This document shows positions 33,343 to 45,458 of a stretch of 64,000 nucleotides of DNA, in pieces (positions within the stretch are counted from its first letter, which is position 1; each line of letters opens with the position of its first letter). The position numbers and the translations under genes were made by a program. The DNA lies in assembly GCA_010093485.1 (NCBI GenBank), contig MU001503.1, forward strand, positions 442,224-506,223, written 5' to 3'. Source of the stretch: Karstenula rhodostoma CBS 690.94 (lineage: Eukaryota > Ascomycota > Dothideomycetes > Pleosporales > Didymosphaeriaceae). The notes below the pieces were generated by a model, which was not told the DNA's origin, ran no database searches, and saw only the letters and a list, made by a program, of their open reading frames with translations.

Positions 33343-34416
33343 ATGAATCTGGCCTCGTTAATCAACAAGGCCAAGCAGAAGGCACCGCCCGCGGAATCCA
33401 GCGACAAGAAGGTCCTCAAGCGCAGCGAGCTCGAAGCCCAACGACAAGCTACGTACCGCGCGGAGCAAGAAGCCGCCGAGAAGGCACGCGAAGACAGGAT
33501 CGCGCGCAAACGAAAGGCGGAAGAAGACGAAGCGGTCAAAGAAGAGGAACGGCGCGAGAAGCGGAGGAAGTTTGCGGAAGAGTCACGGCGGAAGCGCGAA
33601 GAGGAAGCGGAGGAGGAAGAGCGCCGGCGGAGAAAGCGGTTAGGACTGCCAGATCTGCCACCGAAGAAGCTTGAAGGTGAGGAGGGCACGCCGATTCCGG
33701 AAGATGAGGACATAGCAGAGGAGGAGCTCTTCGCGAAGCTGAGGGCACTCGAGGAACCGGCGATCCTGTTCGGAGAGACGCACAAACAGCGACTGAAACG
33801 CTACAAGAAGCGGGTCGGCGCAGATAGCCTTAAGGCAATAATGACGGACGGACCAATCCCCACGACGCTCCAGCTCGTACCAGAGAAGGACATGAAGGTC
33901 AGCCTCACCATACCGAAGGACAAGGACGGCCGGGAGTTCTTGTTCAGACAACTCGCGAGCTACTTCACCATGGTCCTACAAGAATGGGAGAACACTCTAT
34001 CCCGGCGAACCATGGAAGTCAAGAGCAGCTACCCCGGAAAGCAAGCCTACAACGCGATGGTCCAAGCCCGCGAGAACCTGCGCCCGCTCTTCAAGAAAAT
34101 GGAGCAGTACGACCTACCCGACAGCATCCTCGAGCCCGTAGTAGAAATCGTGCTCGCGGCGCAGGAGCGAAGATATGTTGACGCGAACGACGGATACCTC
34201 AGGCTGAGCATCGGCAAGGCGGCGTGGCCGATCGGTGTCACCATGGTGGGTATCCACGAGCGAAGCGCACGAGAGAAGTTGCACGAAAGCGACAAGAATG
34301 CGGCACACATCATGAGCGACGAGATGACAAGAAAGTATCTGCAGAGTATCAAGCGGTGTCTGAGCTTTGCGCAGACCAGGTGGCCGCCGACGGACCAATT
34401 GCAGTTGATGGGTTGA
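33343..34416 (+). CDS. PRP18: Pre-mRNA splicing factor Prp18
   Basis: Single exon, 357 residues. A charged N-terminal half (long Lys/Arg/Glu helix about residues 25-105, LGLPDLPP) leads to the Prp18 domain. The conserved loop YLRLSIGKAAWPIGVTMVG followed by IHERSAREK is diagnostic. Known: Prp18 acts in the second catalytic step of splicing in the U5 snRNP context, with Slu7, and helps 3' splice-site choice. The PFAM-type N-terminal PRP4-like segment (RLRALEEPAILFGET) is also visible near residue 130. Length agrees with filamentous fungal homologues (340-400). Confidence 0.96.
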   Translation: MNLASLINKAKQKAPPAESSDKKVLKRSELEAQRQATYRAEQEAAEKAREDRIARKRKAEEDEAVKEEERREKRRKFAEESRRKREEEAEEEERRRRKRLGLPDLPPKKLEGEEGTPIPEDEDIAEEELFAKLRALEEPAILFGETHKQRLKRYKKRVGADSLKAIMTDGPIPTTLQLVPEKDMKVSLTIPKDKDGREFLFRQLASYFTMVLQEWENTLSRRTMEVKSSYPGKQAYNAMVQARENLRPLFKKMEQYDLPDSILEPVVEIVLAAQERRYVDANDGYLRLSIGKAAWPIGVTMVGIHERSAREKLHESDKNAAHIMSDEMTRKYLQSIKRCLSFAQTRWPPTDQLQLMG

Positions 34417-35072
34417 CGAATTCGATTGATACCAGGTGCTTGACACAGATACACTGTCTGGAGAGAAGTCATGGGGACGAATGCATGTTATCTTCCTGTA
34501 GTTTTACACTCTCCTGTTTAAGGGGCAATTGTGTTTTCAGCGTAGCAATGGTCCAGGAAAGCTGTTTCGATTTGATGCACAATCATACCTAGGTGGTATA
34601 GTTAGGCTCACCCAACACTGGATAGCTTTTCGATGGCCATTTTGATTGCACAGAACGAGATACAGTGACTAGACTTCAATGGACACGAACGAGGGCATTG
34701 AAGCATACGTCATGTTTTTCGAGTGTTAGCTGGGAGCAAAGTCTCTCGATAAATATTGTAAGGAAACACGCTCTGAGGGACAAGGCACGAATCGCCGACG
34801 TTCAATTGATTGTCGCATGTCTCGTCTTCCACTCTGTCCGGATGTCTCCTTGTTCGTGTCCGTTGCGGTTTGGTCGTGGCTTCCCTTCTTGCCCCGCCCC
34901 CGCTCAACGCGGAAGTGACGCGCGGTCGTGTGCCCCGCCGCAGCACTCAGTAACTTCACTCCAACCAATAGCCACGGTCACCTGTCGAGCAGGCCATACT
35001 CGGATGCTTCGGAGCACTATCTATTGACAGTCCACAAAGCCTACGCAATTGCAGGCCGCCACTAGTGCTGCA
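34417..35072. other. Intergenic region, no gene seen
   Basis: Contains the Prp18 3' end and the DML1 promoter. No supported feature. Confidence 0.55.
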
Positions 35073-37050
35073 ATGCATGAAATTTTGACGCTCCAGTTCG
35101 GCCGCCAGAGCAACTACTTGGGCACCCATTTTTGGAACACGCAGGTATGTCTATGCTCTCCTCGCTCTGCTCCTTCCACCTCCTATACCTGCTGTCACCA
35201 GACGGTTTGACAGCACGAGGATCTTTCACACAATGACTGTGACACTTGCCCGATCAGTGTCAACATATCAACCGCTGCATCTCTGCCGCCCACTTCACGT
35301 CTGCTAACGCTATTACGCTTTCCAGGAGTCCTATTTCACTTACCCACCCGAGGAGGAGTCACCAGTCAACCATGACATCCATTTCCGAACGGGCGTCGCC
35401 CCGGATGGCTCTGATACATACACCCCAAGGACCCTGATCTACGACCTGAAGGGTGCTTTCGGCAGCATGAAGAAAGTCAATACTCTCTACGAGTCCGAAG
35501 AAGATGTCAACGTGGACCGATCTGGAGTATGGCCGTCGAAGCCAATCGTTCAACGCGCTGCGCCAATACAGCCATCCCCGTATCAGACACACCTTGATGC
35601 AGGCCTGGAACCTCCTCCCCTCACTCCGTCTACTGTGCGATACTGGTCTGATTACTCGCGTGTCTTCTACCATCCCAAGTCGCTGGTACAGCTGTCTGAG
35701 TTCGATGTTAATGATAGTCTTATGCCTTTCGAGAAGTGGGAAGTTGGCATGGAGCTCTTCGAGAAGATGGAAAGAGACGTGGACTTGGTGGATCGCGATC
35801 TGAGGCCCTTCGCAGAGGAGTGCGACGGGATGCAGGGTATACAGATCATGACTAGCATAGACGATGCTTGGGGAGGGTGGGCCAGTGGATGGCTTGAAAG
35901 ACTACGAGACGATTATGGAAAGCTGAGTATCTGGACATGGGGCCTCGGGGATCAAGGAGGCAACATGACGACCTCACGGGTACGCGCTCTTTGTGTGAAA
36001 GACGGTAGCTGCTAACGGAAGCAGGAGAAACGATTGCAGCAGATCGAGAACTCCGCACGCTCTCTTCACACACTGGCCGAGCAATCCTCTGTGTACATAC
36101 CAATCTCGAACATGCCGGCCAAACCTCCGTCCTATCTCTCTCTGGATGGCACCTCACCATGGCACGTTGGAGCCCTTCAAGCGGTAGCCCTGGAAAGCAT
36201 GACGATATCTTCGCGACTGAGGACTGCTGCTAGTGGCAGAGGGACTCTCCAGGACCTGGAGGCGACCTTCAACAGCACTGGAAAGCGTCGAGTTGCCAAA
36301 TTAGAACTGAGCATCGCTGATCCAGATGTGTTGTCCGAGAAAGCATCTGCACAGATTGCCCAAGCGGAAAAGACTGGGTCCACTACATCTCATCAGACGA
36401 GTGATAATGATGAACAATTGACGAGGTTCGATATCGACACCTTCACCAAGGACTACAGGATCGGGGCGTCACGACCTTCGAAGCGAACTCATGTCTTCGG
36501 CAGAGCGGAAGCAGCGCGAGGCGACTGGAACCTGACTGAAGACGGCGATCCTCACGATAGGTTCGGCGATGGCCCGGCTTTGCAGAGGTATGTTGCATTC
36601 AAACCCCCGCTGTCTATGTCACCACCCGCCCGTGTGATCAGGCGTGGGCACCGAGTACGCGGAACGAGTCATTTCACCGTACTATCGGATTTGGATACCT
36701 ACCAAGTTTCTCGGCGAGTGCTGTTTTCGCGTTTTATGCGAATTTTGTGAAGGATAGCTAACCACCCTTCACACAGGTTCGCTGCACCGCTGCTCTTTCC
36801 ACTTCTCGATAGCTTCCCAAGATCGATGTTGGACATTGGCACGGGAGAAGGGCGAAAGGTTGCCGTGTACTCGGGGCTCACCACTAGCACAGCAGTTGCT
36901 GATCAGGTCCGGGCGGTCGAGCAGATTGTGCGGCGCATGCACATGGTTGGCATTGATGAGCGCGAGACAATGTGCAACGGACTGCAGACAATGGCAGAAG
37001 AATACGACGAAGGTTGGGATAGTGGGAGCGACAGCGACGAGGACGACTGA
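35073..37050 (+). CDS. DML1: DML1/misato tubulin-like protein
   Basis: Four exons: 35073-35144, 35326-35979, 36025-36587 and 36777-37050; 520 residues. Exon 1 supplies [22 protein letters not shown], the tubulin-like opening of misato proteins. Exon 2 holds [33 protein letters not shown], and [31 protein letters not shown], the core misato block (tubulin-type G-loop region). The last intron could instead start at 36723, but 36588 (GTATGT, phase 2) joins LQR to [15 protein letters not shown] cleanly, so I prefer it. The C-terminus is acidic. Known: DML1 is needed for mitochondrial DNA partitioning and morphology in yeast. Introns of 181, 45 and 189 nt. Confidence 0.9.
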
Positions 37051-38047
37051 GGACCCCGGTTGGTTCAAACCTTGATCTCGGATGCAAGCGGTCAGCCTGA
37101 CATTGAGTGGGTATATTCGCTCTGTTATCAATAAAGGCAATATTCCCCACCGGCTTTCACGTTCTTGGATTGGTCTCTGGGCTCTCGCGCGGCACTGCCA
37201 GCATGGGCAAGACGTGTCGCCGGCCAATGCATGGCGTCCGGAAGCCTATCGATAGGGGCAGTCGGCGCTTCCCAATACTTTGGATGGTGCGTCATGCCGC
37301 CCGATGAAATGATTTTTGGGTGTCTGTAAGCCACGGAAAGAAGGGTTTTCTGGGCAACAGCATGCAGCGGTGCCGACCATCAGGTGCTAGAGGGTCGTCG
37401 TACGGTATCTTCATCGGCTGGATGCACGCACGCCATTGTCTCGAAACATGCAGCACCAAGGGCGTTTTCTGGGTCCGTTCTCTCGGCACAGTCCGACAAC
37501 ATGTCCAAGGTCGCTGTCAACTATGGTTCACGGCTTACGCGGCTTGCATCGCGCAGAGCGGCCACGGAACGACAGCCGCAGGACTGGTGCTTTGTCGCGG
37601 AGAAGTACCTACAGCAGCGCGAAGCTAGCGGGCTGGCTAGCGGGTGCTCAGTCAGGTGGGCCAAGACCTGGGTGGGGCTCGGTCAGAGACGAGTCGACGG
37701 CGGCCGCAACTGCTGCAGGAACGACTCAAACCGCACACCAGCACACCAGCACACCAGCTCATCAGCGCACCCGAGCCTTGCTGGAGACGGCTCGGGCTTG
37801 ACGACAGAGCAGAAGGACGAGCAGATGGCGGTGATATCATGGCGGGCCTGCAGGCGAGGGCCAGCGGCAGGATTCGCAGCCTCCCAACCACCCAACCACC
37901 CAACCGCGACGCCGCATCCATGCGTTTCGATAAAGAGCCCTGCGAGGATCGCCGTCGTGTGCCGTGGGTGGTGGCCAGCGCGGCACCAACGCCTTCGGGC
38001 CTCCCACCGACAAAGCCCCCGCGACGCTGTACCCCGCCATCGCGATA

Positions 38048-38102
38048 GCAACCAGCCAGCACCCAGCCAGCAACCAGCCAGCAACCAGCCATGCAACCAG
38101 CC
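38048..38102. repeat. CAACCAGC-type short tandem repeat
   Basis: Overlapping CCAGCCAGCA/ACCAGCCAGC units about 8-12 nt long repeated five or six times. Confidence 0.75.
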
Positions 38103-39022
38103 TCTGCGCGACACCCCGACGCCTCCCTCGCCGCCGTCAACGGCGCAACGTGGCCAAGCTGGCCAACGAGCATGCTGATCAAAGTGTGACACACCGTCGC
38201 ATCGTGCACTGGGCAGATCAGCGCCATCACCTAAGCAATGGCCGCCGTCACCAGCTCATGAGCCCCAAGCGGCAGCTGCGCAACATGCTCGGGGCCAGCT
38301 CCTCAACAGGGCTGGCTGGGCACGACACCTGCTGAAGTGGCCCGGATTGATCGTCGTGCTACTGTTTTAGTTGCTCAAACTTCACTACTGGCCCGTGCAC
38401 GGAACCGAGCTAGCAAACGGTTGTCCGGTGCCATTCATTGCATCATGCTCAGGCAGGTCGCGCGACTTTCCACTCGAGCCTACCTGCCGAAGATACCGCC
38501 GAAGCTTTCACCGCATGCTTCAACCGCTTCTGTTTCTGCAAATCCCATGGGCCCCAGCTGCGACCCCAATGCTTACTGAGTGCATCCCGGGCAAGCCCAT
38601 GCAGCCTTGAGGCTGGCATCTCAACTGATCGCATAACTTCGGTGTGAGGCCGCATGTTGCCAGGTCAGCAGTGGGCCTATCAGATAACGATCTGCATCTA
38701 TCGCAATCCCTCGTTCGTCACTCTCTGCCCCAGTCATACGAGAGCTCGCTCCATTGTCAACCATGCCCGAAACCCACACCACTCCGCCCATACGGGCAAA
38801 ACTGGACGTAGCTCGTCCTAAGCTTCGCTTGGCACATGCAACCTTGCCGTTTTCACGGCATCAATAATGGTTACTGGGATCCGAGTGCTAGCCTCCCTCG
38901 TACAGTACATATGGGCTCGCCCGCCCTCGTCTGGCCATCTCTTGAGCCTCACATCGCACAGTAACTTGGAATCAATCTTACCGGTCGCAACTCGCTCGCT
39001 ACGGTTGTGCTGAAACCTTCGT

Positions 39023-39030
39023 TATATATA
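39023..39030 (+). promoter_or_regulatory. TATA box of the YSAPPV wall-protein gene
   Basis: TATATATA 40 nt before the ATG at 39070; the closeness suggests a very short leader. TATA-driven genes in fungi are often highly or conditionally expressed. Confidence 0.55.
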
Positions 39031-39069
39031 CCGACTGTCGCTGTCCTGTTCATCGTCCATTGAACAAAC

Positions 39070-40696
39070 ATGAGGAACTCCCTTTCCATCATCGCCCTTG
39101 CGGGCTCCGTTGCTGCCGCACCTGGTGGATATCCAGATAGTGGTTACGGCTATGAGCACGGCGGATACGGAACCGGATCCTCTGCTGTTCCTTCATCGTC
39201 TGCCTACGTCCCACCTCCCTACAGCGCCTCGGTTCCTGAGTACTCCACCCCGGAATACTCCACCCCGGCCGCTTCGTCGTCCTACCCTGTGTCGACTCCG
39301 GAGTCCTCTGTATGTCACATGACAAAGACTTGCACTGGACCATTGCTAATGAATCCAGACCCCGCCCCCTCCGGTCTCCTACCCTGTGTACACACCACCT
39401 GTATACTCTACGGGCTACGTCCCGCCTTCTCCCTCTTACAGCGCGCCCCCGGTCTCCTACAGCGCTCCCCCGGTCTCCTACAGCGCTCCCCCGGTCTCCT
39501 ACAGCGCCCCCCCTCCCTCCTACAGCGCGCCTCCGGTCTCCTACAGCGTGCCTCCTCCCTCTTCTAGCGCGCCTCCAGTCTCCTACAGCGCCCCCCCTCC
39601 GTCTTACAGCGCTCCTCCGGTCTCCTACAGCGCCCCCCCTCCATCTTACAGCGCTCCTCCGGTCTCCTACCCTGTGAACTCTACGGGCTACGTTCCACCT
39701 CCTCCCTCTTATAGCGCGCCCCCAGTCTCCTATAGCGCTCCACCGGTTTCTTACAGCGCTCCCCCGGTTTCTTACAGTGCTCCCCCGGTTTCTTACAGTG
39801 CTCCCCCGGTCTCCTACAGCGCTCCCCCGGTTTCCTATAGCGCGCCTCCCTCTTACAGCGCGCCTCCGGTCTCCTACCCCGTGAACTCTACGGGCTACGT
39901 CCCGCCTCCTCCATCTTACAGCGCTCCCCCTCCCTCTTACAGCGCCCCTGCCCCATCTTCTTACGAGGTCTCGACTCCCCCGCCCTACACTGCGGTTCCC
40001 GTAAGTCAACCGAACATCACTCAGATCAATCATGACGCTAATTTTATGAAGTCAACATACTACCCCACGGCACCCCCGGCACCCCCGGCACCATCATCGT
40101 ACAGCGTGGTTCCCCCGCCTTACCCTTCGTACAATGCCTCGGTTCCGTACGTCACCACTACTTACACGACTACTGAAATTGTGACGATCCCGCACACCAC
40201 CGTCATCACCCCGTCTGCGCCAGCATACAGCACTATCGTCGTTACTCCCTCAGTTCCGGGATACAGCACTATCGTCGTTACTCCCTCGGTTCCGGGATAC
40301 ACCACTGTCGTCACACCCTCAGTTCCAGGTTACGAGACACCGAGCGCTCCCCCGCCACCCCCGGTCTACACGACTGTCGTTCCTGCGCCATCTGTTCCGG
40401 GCTACACGACTGTCGTTCCTGCGCCATCAGTTCCGGGCTACACCACGGTAACCTACTCGACTACTGAGATCACGTCCACCGTCACCACATCCTACCCCGT
40501 CGTTCCCAGCGGCTACACTCCGGCTCCCCCAGCTCCTCCGGCTGGCACTGCGCCTGGCTACAGCACCCCGTCTGTTCCCGAGGCCTCTAACACACCCAAG
40601 CCGTCTGCGCCTGCCGAGTTCCCTGGTGCCGCTTCGGCCCAGAAGCCCGTCATGGCTCTCATTGCTGGTGCTTTGGCCTTCATGGCCCTCGCATGA
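39070..40696 (+). CDS. GPI-anchored YSAPPV-repeat cell-wall protein
   Basis: Exons 39070-39309, 39359-40000 and 40052-40696; 508 residues. A signal peptide (MRNSLSIIALAGSVAAA) opens it. The middle consists of about 25 SYSAPPV/PPSYSAPP units, with PVNSTGYVPPPPSYSAPP super-repeats; later come VVTPSVPGY and VVPAPSVPGYTTV repeats. The C-terminus is a GPI signal: a spacer, then a hydrophobic end (PVMALIAGALAFMALA). Known: such Ser/Pro/Tyr-rich repeat proteins are wall-linked mannoproteins. The second intron (51 nt) is a multiple of three with no stop, so the frame is open through it; GTAAGT, GCTAAT and TGAAG mark it, and its 17 codons break the repeat pattern. Antisense open frames are shadows of the repeats. 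Confidence 0.88.
39430..39960 (+). repeat. Coding minisatellite of SYSAPPV units
   Basis: Tandem ~21-nt units (TCCTACAGCGCTCCCCCGGT type) repeat about 25 times with slight variation; copies are near-identical at DNA level, so copy number probably varies between isolates. Confidence 0.9.
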
Positions 40697-42181
40697 GCAG
40701 ATGTTTCACTTCTTTGATGTATATTTTACACTTCTTTGACGCTCCTTGCGCGTTGTAGAAACGCATGCTTCACGACCCATTTTTACGAATTTGATGTATG
40801 AGTTTGGGATAACTGGATACATCGGCACTCCTTAGACATATCGAGTATGCACACGCTCCTTGAGAACAGGGTTGGAAATGAAAGGATGTGGTGAACACCT
40901 TGGCTGGAAGGATGGTAATTTGAGGCTGTAGGAACTGCACCTGGAGATTAGTGCAGAACGTAATGCAAAGATGTTTGATCAATGAGTTTCGGAGCTTTTC
41001 GGCTACCAACCATGACTTGGTGTGTGATGCGGGTTGTTTCACGTGTCTTTGTCGTGAAGGGTGTGGGGCCGGAAGACATGCGCATGCGCCACGGTATTGG
41101 TACGCCTGGTCTCTGCATTAAACTCTGCTCCCATCATTGTCGGCGACGACGGCGACGACGTCAGCGTCCCATGGTTCGATACAGCATCAGACCAAGGGAC
41201 ACGCAGTCACACAATACAACTTCATGTGTATGCGGGCCTTGTTCTGCGATGGCTACCACGGATGCGACAACACTACCGTATAGTTTGACCGATAAGAGTT
41301 CCGACGGTCTATACATTTTAGAAGGTAGCCTTCTTTGTCATATCTATCTAACGCTAGGCAAAGTAAGGTTCCACTTTCTAGCTCACAGCTAAAACACCTC
41401 CTACCTTGTAAGAGAGCTACCGGTAGATTGTATAGACGCTTGTCGGCGAAACTATACGGTATCTCCGATGCTTGAAAGCATCCAGCAACCAACAACATTT
41501 CGTATTGGGAGACGTGGATCTTTGGAAATTCCAGCTCAAGGATACGACGTCCGGATGCCATGTGTTTTGCACACCTTTCGTTGCCTTCCTTGTTCTTACC
41601 TCGCCAGAGAAATTCCGGTGAGCGCGGCAGCCAACCAAGGCCACCTAGGACGGACCGCCACTTTTCCAGCGCACATGAGACACGAAGGAGATCCGTGATC
41701 ACCGTCGCACGGCTGTGGTTCGCCTTCGGGCTGCAAGCTGCAAGAGAAGCGCAGCTGGATTCTCTTCGCGGTGTATCACACGCGAGTCACGCTGCGGGTC
41801 GTTCGTGGGACGGACGGCAGGCGGGCAGGCGGGGTAGGAGAGGCGACCAGCCCTCCGCAACATCAGCGCGCCCTCACTCTCACTGCGCATCGCCAAACAA
41901 TCTCGTCTTTCTTTTCCCGGCACCGGTTGGCTTGCTCGCCGGTCAAACTAGGGGCGGAGAACTGTAACAGGTGCGAACCGAGGGATCGTGAGTTTGTCTC
42001 TTGACCGGAGCTCACCTGCAGGTGCCACTTGGCGCTTCTGCGCACGGTTGTGCTTCTTCACCGGTCTGGGACTGGCCTTTAAGCACATAGCGCACTGCTG
42101 TCTGCATCGCGGGCTTCTGTTGCTTTTCTAGCCGCTTGTTCTTTGCAGTGTGCTTCGCAGGCTCGAGGCCTTGGTCACGGG
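40697..42181. other. Intergenic region, no supported gene
   Basis: 1.5 kb. A 149-codon minus-strand frame at 41253-41702 has no recognisable motif. Promoter of the M24B peptidase lies at the right end. Confidence 0.5.
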
Positions 42182-45100
42182 ATGGACGACTTAGCGACGA
42201 ATCTCGATGCCCTGAAGCTTGCGGAGCGGCTGTATGGGGCGCGCGAGGGCGAGTACTGGTTGCATCTTGAGGCAGGGGGTCCGTTGGAGAAATATCCAGG
42301 TACGTGTGTTCTCATGATGCAAAATCGGGCGTGCTGTGGATGCTGACGACGGGACTACAGCGAAGCAACATGCACGACGAGTGCGTGAGCGCCTGGATCT
42401 GGCCGAGGGCTTGATCTACCTCCCCGGTGCACAGGCAAGGAGCAACGAGGATAGTGACATGCCTGCGCCTTTTCGCCAGCGTCGGTATTTCTACTATCTG
42501 AGCGGCTGCAATGAGGCAAGCTGTCAATTGGCATATGACATCAAGCGAGACATTCTCACTTTGTTCATTCCGCGCATTAACCCGGATCGCGTCGTTTGGA
42601 ATGGCCGAGGCTCAACGCCTGCAGAGGCTATGGACAAGTACGACGTCGACGAGGTTTTCCACACAGATCAGGTCGAGTCGTGGATACATGACTGGTTCCT
42701 TCACTACCGACATGTTCAGCAATTATATGTCCTGCACAAGGAGCAGATGCCGCTTTTACCATTTCCCTGGCCCGTGGACTGCACTTCGTTGCAGCCTGCG
42801 ATCAACCGGTGTCGGATGATCAAAGATGACCATGAGATCAAACTGATTCGTAAGGCGAACGACATCTCGTCCAAAGCACACAAGCAGGTCCTTGCCAACA
42901 TTACCAGGTTCGACAACGAAGCCCAAGTCGAAGGCCAGTTTCTGAACGTCTGTGTTTCGAATCAAGCAAAGGAACAAGCTTACGACATCATTGCAGCCTC
43001 CGGGCCCAATGCCGGCACTCTGCACTACGACGCCAATAATGAAGACTTCGGAGATCGTCAACTCATGTGTCTGGACGCTGGATGCGAATTTGAGCTTTAC
43101 GCATCCGATATCACGCGTACATTCCCTCTTTCTAACTCTTGGCCCTCGAAAGAGGCTGAGGACATCTACAAGCTTGTTGAGTGTATGCAAGAATCCTGCA
43201 TCCAAAAGCTAGCTCCAGGCGTGCGCTACTTGGATCTCCATGTTCTAGCACATCAAATTGCCATCGACGGCTTGCTGAAACTTGGACTACTGCATAACGG
43301 CACACGAGAAGAGATATACAAGGCGGGCACCAGTAAAGCTTTCTTCCCCCATGGCCTAGGCCATCATGTAGGGTTGGAAGTGCACGATGTAGGCCAGCAA
43401 GAGCTGATGAGCTTGTACAAGCATCCCAAGCACGACAAGGTAAATTTGCCCGCTCAGAGAGTGCGGCCGCAAATACTGATGAACTGCAGGTTCCTTCACT
43501 ATATCCTGAAGACTTCCATCTGCCTGTCTACAACAACGAACTGTGCATGGCCCCAACAGATCCCCAGAGCCCACATCTAGAAGAGGGCAATGTGGTTACT
43601 GTCGAGCCGGGAATGTAAGTTTTGAATTGTAGGACCGTCCGCAGACGTGGCGACTGACTGAGGAACTTTTAGCTATTTCTCTGCATACGCTTTCAGCCAC
43701 TTCTATCTACCATCTCCCGTGCATTCTAAATACATCAATACCGAGGTGCTCTATAGATACTTTCCAGTAGGCGGCGTCCGGATCGAGGACGACATCCTCA
43801 TTACTTCCAAGGGCTATGAGAACCTCACTACTGCACCAAAGGGCGATGCCATGTTCGCTATTATCCGGGGACAACCTACGGGTTCCACTCTAAAGTCTCG
43901 CGAGAAGAGGATGGATACCCTAGAAGAGCCTCTTCGCCGTGCGCCAGGTATTTCGAAACGTGTGGCCGATCCTTCGCTGAAACCCGTATCCCGAGCCGCC
44001 ACAGAACCTACTGCCAGTACACGAAGAACAAGTGTAGAAGACAATCAAGCGTTCCATGATCATTGGCTCTTCCAAGGTCCACAAAAGCCCACTCAGTTTA
44101 CCGGCAATGTTAGCAAAGAGAAGTCCCGGCAATCTGGATCTCACACCGATTCTGGACCTCAGGATAGTCGTCTGCCTCTGTGCGGTTCCCCCTCCACAAG
44201 CGTCGACCACATGTACATGGGCTGGCAGAATGAGATCAGAAAGAACACCGCTTATCCTTACCTCGAATCTGGCATGAAGACACCAGTGCAGAAATGCCAA
44301 CAGTGCGTTGTTCTTTCTGAGACAGTCGACCGCTTGAGGGAGACTCTCAGCCGCTCAACGAAGACCTCGCCAACGAATTCACCGGGCCTAGGAAGCAGCG
44401 ATGCTGAGTTTCTAGGCAGTAATAGACCTTTACCAGCGACTGGGAATCAGTGTTTTCCTCCAGTAGGGCCTAAAGTACCGGAGATGCGACAAATCACCCC
44501 AAACTTCGCTGACAGGACACTGCGTGAGCTCCCAGCTCCAGGATATGAGATTTCATCAGCGTCTTTCGGCACCCAGCGTAGTCTGAACAGCGGGATCCGC
44601 GGCGAAATAGATGGCAGTAACGGCACTCTACCACAAGCGAAGATACAACGACGTTCTGTTACATTTGACAACCTCCCTGCAGTGCGTCCTCAGTTGCTTG
44701 CGGCTCGCCCGGAATACCTTCCAACGCCCAGTGACTGGTACACCAAATCTACGCATCCTATGCCACCTGCACACAACAAGCGAACAAGCCATTCTGTACA
44801 CAACCCTTCTGAGCCGCCAAGAAGCTCTTCTGATATCCCAGAGCCAACTGCAACTTCTCAGTGGACCTTCACGAATCTTCCAAGGCATGTCTCGAAGCCA
44901 CAACCTCCCCTACCGGAGGCGTGGGCTTCTCTAATCCAAAGAGAGAGGATGTCGGCCGACGCTCTCGCCCGAAGGAGTGTCTCTGCAGCAGTCGAGCGTG
45001 AAAATGAGCACGAGCAATACACTGATCTGGTCAATTCCCTGCGTCTTCCCGATCCGCGGCCTTCGCTGCCAAACCTGCGTCAAGGCCCGTTGCCTGGGGT

Positions 45101-45458
45101 GTCCAGGAGAGAAGACACCATCTCTGTGCGAAGCCACGTTCCCGACTCACGGACTCGCCAATCCGCGTTCCTGCCCGTCAGCAACGCTCCTGCACAAGAA
45201 CAGGACTTGAGGCGCAGACGCTCCATGGGCAGCGCGCTCAGATCGTCAACCGAAGGCCACAGGGGGCTTGAGTCACAGCTGCCGTCTGATACTTCTTCTC
45301 GCAACGCAGCGGCGGCAGTGTCAAGGACGCAGGCTATTTTCCACTGGAATGAACAGCGCCAGCGCATCGAAAGACTCGAGAGAGAAACGAGGCCGCTGTA
45401 CAGCCGCTCCCGACATGGTGGGGAGGAGCTTCAGGGTGTGGACTACGCGCGCTGGTAA
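42182..45458 (+). CDS. Xaa-Pro aminopeptidase (M24B) with long disordered C-terminal extension
   Basis: Four exons: 42182-42299, 42361-43439, 43490-43614 and 43673-45458; 1035 residues. Residues about 1-510 are a complete PepP-type enzyme: the N-terminal AMP_N domain ([11 protein letters not shown] made by the first splice, [11 protein letters not shown]) then the pita-bread M24 domain. All five metal ligands are visible: [38 protein letters not shown], and [10 protein letters not shown]. It would normally end near [13 protein letters not shown]. Here the frame stays open for a further ~525 Ser/Pro/Arg-rich residues, ending with a charged helical stretch ([19 protein letters not shown]) and DYARW. 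Known: the enzyme cleaves N-terminal residues before proline. No signal peptide, so cytosolic. Confidence 0.9.

Larger units (their letters stand above)
37051..39069. other. Long GC-rich intergenic region, open in many frames
   Basis: 2.0 kb. From 37380 to 38330 several frames on both strands stay open for 100-260 codons, but none shows a domain, signal peptide or plausible introns, and their products are low-complexity (His/Gln/Ser/Pro). CACCAGCA-type and CAACCAGC-type short repeats occur near 37735-37765 and 38050-38100. I treat it as noncoding. The right end holds the promoter of the YSAPPV gene. Confidence 0.45.

Noticed and set aside
36588..36750. Coding continuation of DML1 exon 3 to the stop at 36748
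   Set aside because: It needs a 30- or 54-nt intron with a weak donor; the GTATGT donor at 36588 gives [17 protein letters not shown] in frame.
37384..38178. 264-codon + frame as a gene
   Set aside because: Low-complexity, no domain or promoter, and other frames on both strands are equally open.
39089..40033. 314-codon minus-strand frame opposite the wall-protein gene
   Set aside because: Its Arg/Gly/Asp repeats are the reverse complement of the YSAPPV repeats; a shadow.
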